A DNA stretch of 64,000 nt from contig NZ_JAXHDF010000002.1 of assembly GCF_037071985.1 (NCBI RefSeq), positions 186,001 through 250,000 of the forward strand, read 5' to 3'. The translations under genes were made by a program, and so were the position numbers. Under the pieces are notes generated by a model that ran no database searches, was not told the DNA's origin, and saw only the letters and a program-made list of their open reading frames with translations. Shown here piece after piece: positions 61,505 to 64,000 of the stretch. Numbering within the stretch: position 1 is the stretch's first letter; each line of letters begins with the position of its first letter. Source of the stretch: Pseudogracilibacillus sp037071985. Lineage in GTDB: Bacteria > Bacillota > Bacilli > Bacillales > Amphibacillaceae.

Positions 61505-64000
61505 TCACTTTGTTACTTTCTGATGTAAAGAATACAACTTATTCATTGCTTCTAATGGTGTCATTTCTAAAAGGTTTATTTCTCTTAGTTCTTTTACTAC
61601 TTCATTTTCACTATTTGTAAGTTTTTTAGCGTTCTGTTGTTTTGGTTCATCAAAAAACGATAATTGGGTTTGTAATTCATCTTGTTTTACATTGATCTGC
61701 TTTTGTTTACTTTCTAACTCTTTTAAAATAATTGTCGCCCGTTTAATTAACTCATCAGGTAAATCCGCTAACTTTGCAACATGAATACCATAACTTTCAT
61801 TCGCCCTACCGACCTCTACCTTGTGTAAAAAGACGACTTTATCATCGTATTCTTCTGCACGTACATAGATATTCTTCACATGTTCTAAGCTTTCCTCTAA
61901 GTCCGTTAACTCATGGTAATGAGTAGAGAACAATGTTTTTGCTTTAATATTATTATTAATATATTCAACGATCGCATGTGCTAATGCCATCCCGTCGTAT
62001 GTACTTGTACCTCTTCCAATTTCATCTAATAAAATAAGACTTTTATCTGTAGCATGGGATAATGCATGATTTGCTTCTAACATTTCAACCATAAACGTAC
62101 TTTGACCACGGACAAGATCATCTGCAGCGCCTATTCTAGTAAAGATTTGATCGAATATCGGTAATTTCGCTTGGTCAGCAGGAACAAAACAACCGATCTG
62201 TCCCATAATAATTGTTAAAGCTAGCTGACGCATATAGGTGCTTTTTCCAGCCATATTAGGCCCTGTAATGAGTAAAATAAACTCCTCTTTTGTTAATGTA
62301 ACGTCGTTCGGAACATATGTACCATCCTCCATTACTTTCTCAATCACTGGATGACGGCCATTTTTAATATATAAATCGTTTTCTACAAACGTTGGTCGTT
62401 TATAGTTATTTTGTTCGCTTATTTCGGCAAAAGATTGTAATACGTCAATTTGACTAATTATAGTTGCTAATTGTTGAATAGCTTCAATTTCATTTTTTAA
62501 TTCTTCTCTAATTTTAACAAACAGTTCATACTCCAATTCCACACTTTTTTCTTGTGCTTCCAAGATAAGTGCCTCTTTCTCTTTCAGTTCTGGAGTGATA
62601 TACCGTTCAGCATTTGTTAAGGTTTGTTTCCTTTCATATCTACCCTCAGGTATTAAATGTTTATTTGCATGCGTAATTTCTATATAGTAGCCAAATACCC
62701 GATTATAACCAATTTTAAGCGATTTAATGTTCGTGATTTCTTTCTCTCGTTTTTCTAACTCGAGAATCCAAGCTTTCCCATTTTTTAAAGCATCGCGATA
62801 CGTATCTAACTGCTCATTATATCCATTTTTAATAATATTTCCTTCTTTAATTGACATAGGAGGTTCGTCAATAATACTTTCTTCTAATAACGTAACAAGC
62901 GCTTCTGGATAAACTAACTTGTCATTGATTGCTTTTATATTTGAATTCGAAAACTCATTCAGTATATTTTTTATGTTTGGAATCGATTTTAAAGACTGTT
63001 TTAACTGGATTAAATCTCTTGCATTGACATTACCAAATGATACTCGTCCAGCTAAGCGCTCTAAATCATAAACCGATTTTAATGTTTCTCTTAACAAGTC
63101 GCGCTCCATAAAAGCACCGTAAAGCTGTTCAACGACTTCTAAACGTCCCGTAATTTGCCGTTGATCCATTAATGGCCTTTCGACCCATTTTTTTAACATT
63201 CTTGCTCCCATAGCAGTGACTGTTTTATCTAAAACCCATAACAGTGAACCATATCTGTCTTTTTGCCTAATTGTTTCTGTCAATTCCAAATTTCTTTTCG
63301 AATACATATCCAGAGAAACATAGTTTTGCAGCTGAATGACATGTGGTTTTTGTAAATGATGTAACGACCGTTTTTGAGTGCGTACGATATAGTTTAATAT
63401 TCTGCTGAACGCTTTTAAAAATCGTTCATCATTTAAATCTTCCACCAGGTCACGAAACTCTCCAACAAAATTCACTTCATCTTCATAGGAAAGAACGATT
63501 TGTAACTGAGCTTCTAATTGACGTCGATACGAATCTGGTAAACTAGTACCGATAACTAGCTCTTTAATCTGTTGGTTCGCTAATTCATGAATCACTTGAG
63601 TAATATCTTCTTCTAATAGAATAAGTTGTGATTCACCTGTTGATAATTCATGGTAGACAATAACAAAAGATCCGTCCTGAAAATGAGTAAGACTTCCGAT
63701 ATAATTACTTTCATTTTCGTGTAACATAGATGATTCCATGACAGTTCCCGGGGTAATTAATTGTACTACTTCTCGCTTCACTACCCCTTTAGCAGTTTTA
63801 GGGTCTTCTACTTGCTCACAAATAGCTACTTTATACCCTTTTTCAACGAGTGTTTTTATGTATCCTTCTGCAGAATGATATGGTACGCCACACATTGGAA
63901 TTGGCTCTTTTTGTCCGGAGTCTCTTTTTGTTAACGTAATCTCTAATTCCTGAGCGGCTTTAATAGCATCTTCATGAAACATTTCATAAAAATCGCCTAA
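61505..64000 (-). CDS. mutS: DNA mismatch repair protein MutS (5' end off the window)
   Basis: The frame is open to the right edge, reading LGDFYEMFHEDAIKAAQELEITLTKR, which belongs to the mismatch-binding domain. The N-terminal ~20-30 residues, including the intercalating Phe motif, lie outside. Inside are the clamp region, ATPase Walker A ITGPNMAGKSTYMRQ, Walker B LILLDEIGRGTSTYDGMALAHA, and FSTHYHELTDL. The C-terminus ends with EMTPLEAMNKLYSLHQ, the usual MutS helix. It forms an operon with mutL. Confidence 0.97.
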   Translation of the reverse strand, partial: LGDFYEMFHEDAIKAAQELEITLTKRDSGQKEPIPMCGVPYHSAEGYIKTLVEKGYKVAICEQVEDPKTAKGVVKREVVQLITPGTVMESSMLHENESNYIGSLTHFQDGSFVIVYHELSTGESQLILLEEDITQVIHELANQQIKELVIGTSLPDSYRRQLEAQLQIVLSYEDEVNFVGEFRDLVEDLNDERFLKAFSRILNYIVRTQKRSLHHLQKPHVIQLQNYVSLDMYSKRNLELTETIRQKDRYGSLLWVLDKTVTAMGARMLKKWVERPLMDQRQITGRLEVVEQLYGAFMERDLLRETLKSVYDLERLAGRVSFGNVNARDLIQLKQSLKSIPNIKNILNEFSNSNIKAINDKLVYPEALVTLLEESIIDEPPMSIKEGNIIKNGYNEQLDTYRDALKNGKAWILELEKREKEITNIKSLKIGYNRVFGYYIEITHANKHLIPEGRYERKQTLTNAERYITPELKEKEALILEAQEKSVELEYELFVKIREELKNEIEAIQQLATIISQIDVLQSFAEISEQNNYKRPTFVENDLYIKNGRHPVIEKVMEDGTYVPNDVTLTKEEFILLITGPNMAGKSTYMRQLALTIIMGQIGCFVPADQAKLPIFDQIFTRIGAADDLVRGQSTFMVEMLEANHALSHATDKSLILLDEIGRGTSTYDGMALAHAIVEYINNNIKAKTLFSTHYHELTDLEESLEHVKNIYVRAEEYDDKVVFLHKVEVGRANESYGIHVAKLADLPDELIKRATIILKELESKQKQINVKQDELQTQLSFFDEPKQQNAKKLTNSENEVVKELREINLLEMTPLEAMNKLYSLHQKVTK

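Overview
The window is low-GC Firmicute DNA from a spore-forming member of the Bacillaceae. The evidence is a tlp spore-protein gene, a spoVK-type AAA gene, strong AGGAGG-type ribosome sites with frequent TTG/GTG starts, and a gene order close to the B. subtilis yneK-citB-tlp-yneP-yneQ-yneR-plsY-yneT-parE-parC and lexA-ynzC-tkt-yneF / mutS-mutL-miaA-hfq-spoVK-hflX-ynbB blocks. The genus is inference; an Oceanobacillus/Virgibacillus/Ornithinibacillus-like relative fits best.

Layout. 1-13754 is a conserved core: partial yneK (-), a PAS histidine kinase, aconitase with a CcpC-like dyad and a leader hairpin, tlp, yneP-yneQ, a 1.1-kb gene-free spacer filled with GC-rich interspersed repeats, then yneR, yidD and plsY (all -), yneT, and the topoisomerase IV operon parE-parC. 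14050-19186 is a leucine/short-chain acyl-CoA catabolic operon: acyl-CoA dehydrogenase, biotin carboxylase, biotin carrier, enoyl-CoA hydratase and carboxyltransferase. 19347-24809 holds a flavin reductase, a double-dynamin gene overlapping a 5'-3' exonuclease gene, and a rhodanese. A secreted L,D-transpeptidase follows on the minus strand.

25.9-43.2 kb is a decayed accessory region. It has several small GNAT acetyltransferase genes, many broken genes (methyltransferase, TmrB-like ATPase, GrpB, GNATs, MhqR/MhqD, SDR, FMN reductase, serine recombinase), duplicated non-coding spacers, an exact 61-bp direct repeat around an HTH/membrane-protein pair, a MutS2-like protein without an Smr domain, and a two-gene block of foreign high-GC DNA. 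In that block a chimeric alpha/beta hydrolase has lost its nucleophile serine, and a DUF899 gene is interrupted by one in-frame UGA. A set of thiol/electrophile genes follows: FMN reductase, glycerol dehydrogenase, CoA-disulfide reductase and a Fer4_19-GNAT fusion.

45.5-50.9 kb (-) carries a PdaC-like polysaccharide deacetylase, a FAD-Rieske oxidoreductase, a small conserved protein, an MsrA-MsrB fusion, a VrrA/YqfQ-like protein and yneF. 51-64 kb returns to core: tkt, ynzC, divergent lexA with a LexA box, and the minus-strand run mutS (cut by the window edge)-mutL-dps-like-miaA-hfq, spoVK, hflX, ynbB.

No rRNA, tRNA, CRISPR array or intact transposase was seen. The most unusual material is the cassette-like decayed region, the mosaic hydrolase, the UGA-interrupted gene and the repeat cluster at 6.1-6.9 kb. 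All functions are read from sequence motifs and remembered families, without database searches.
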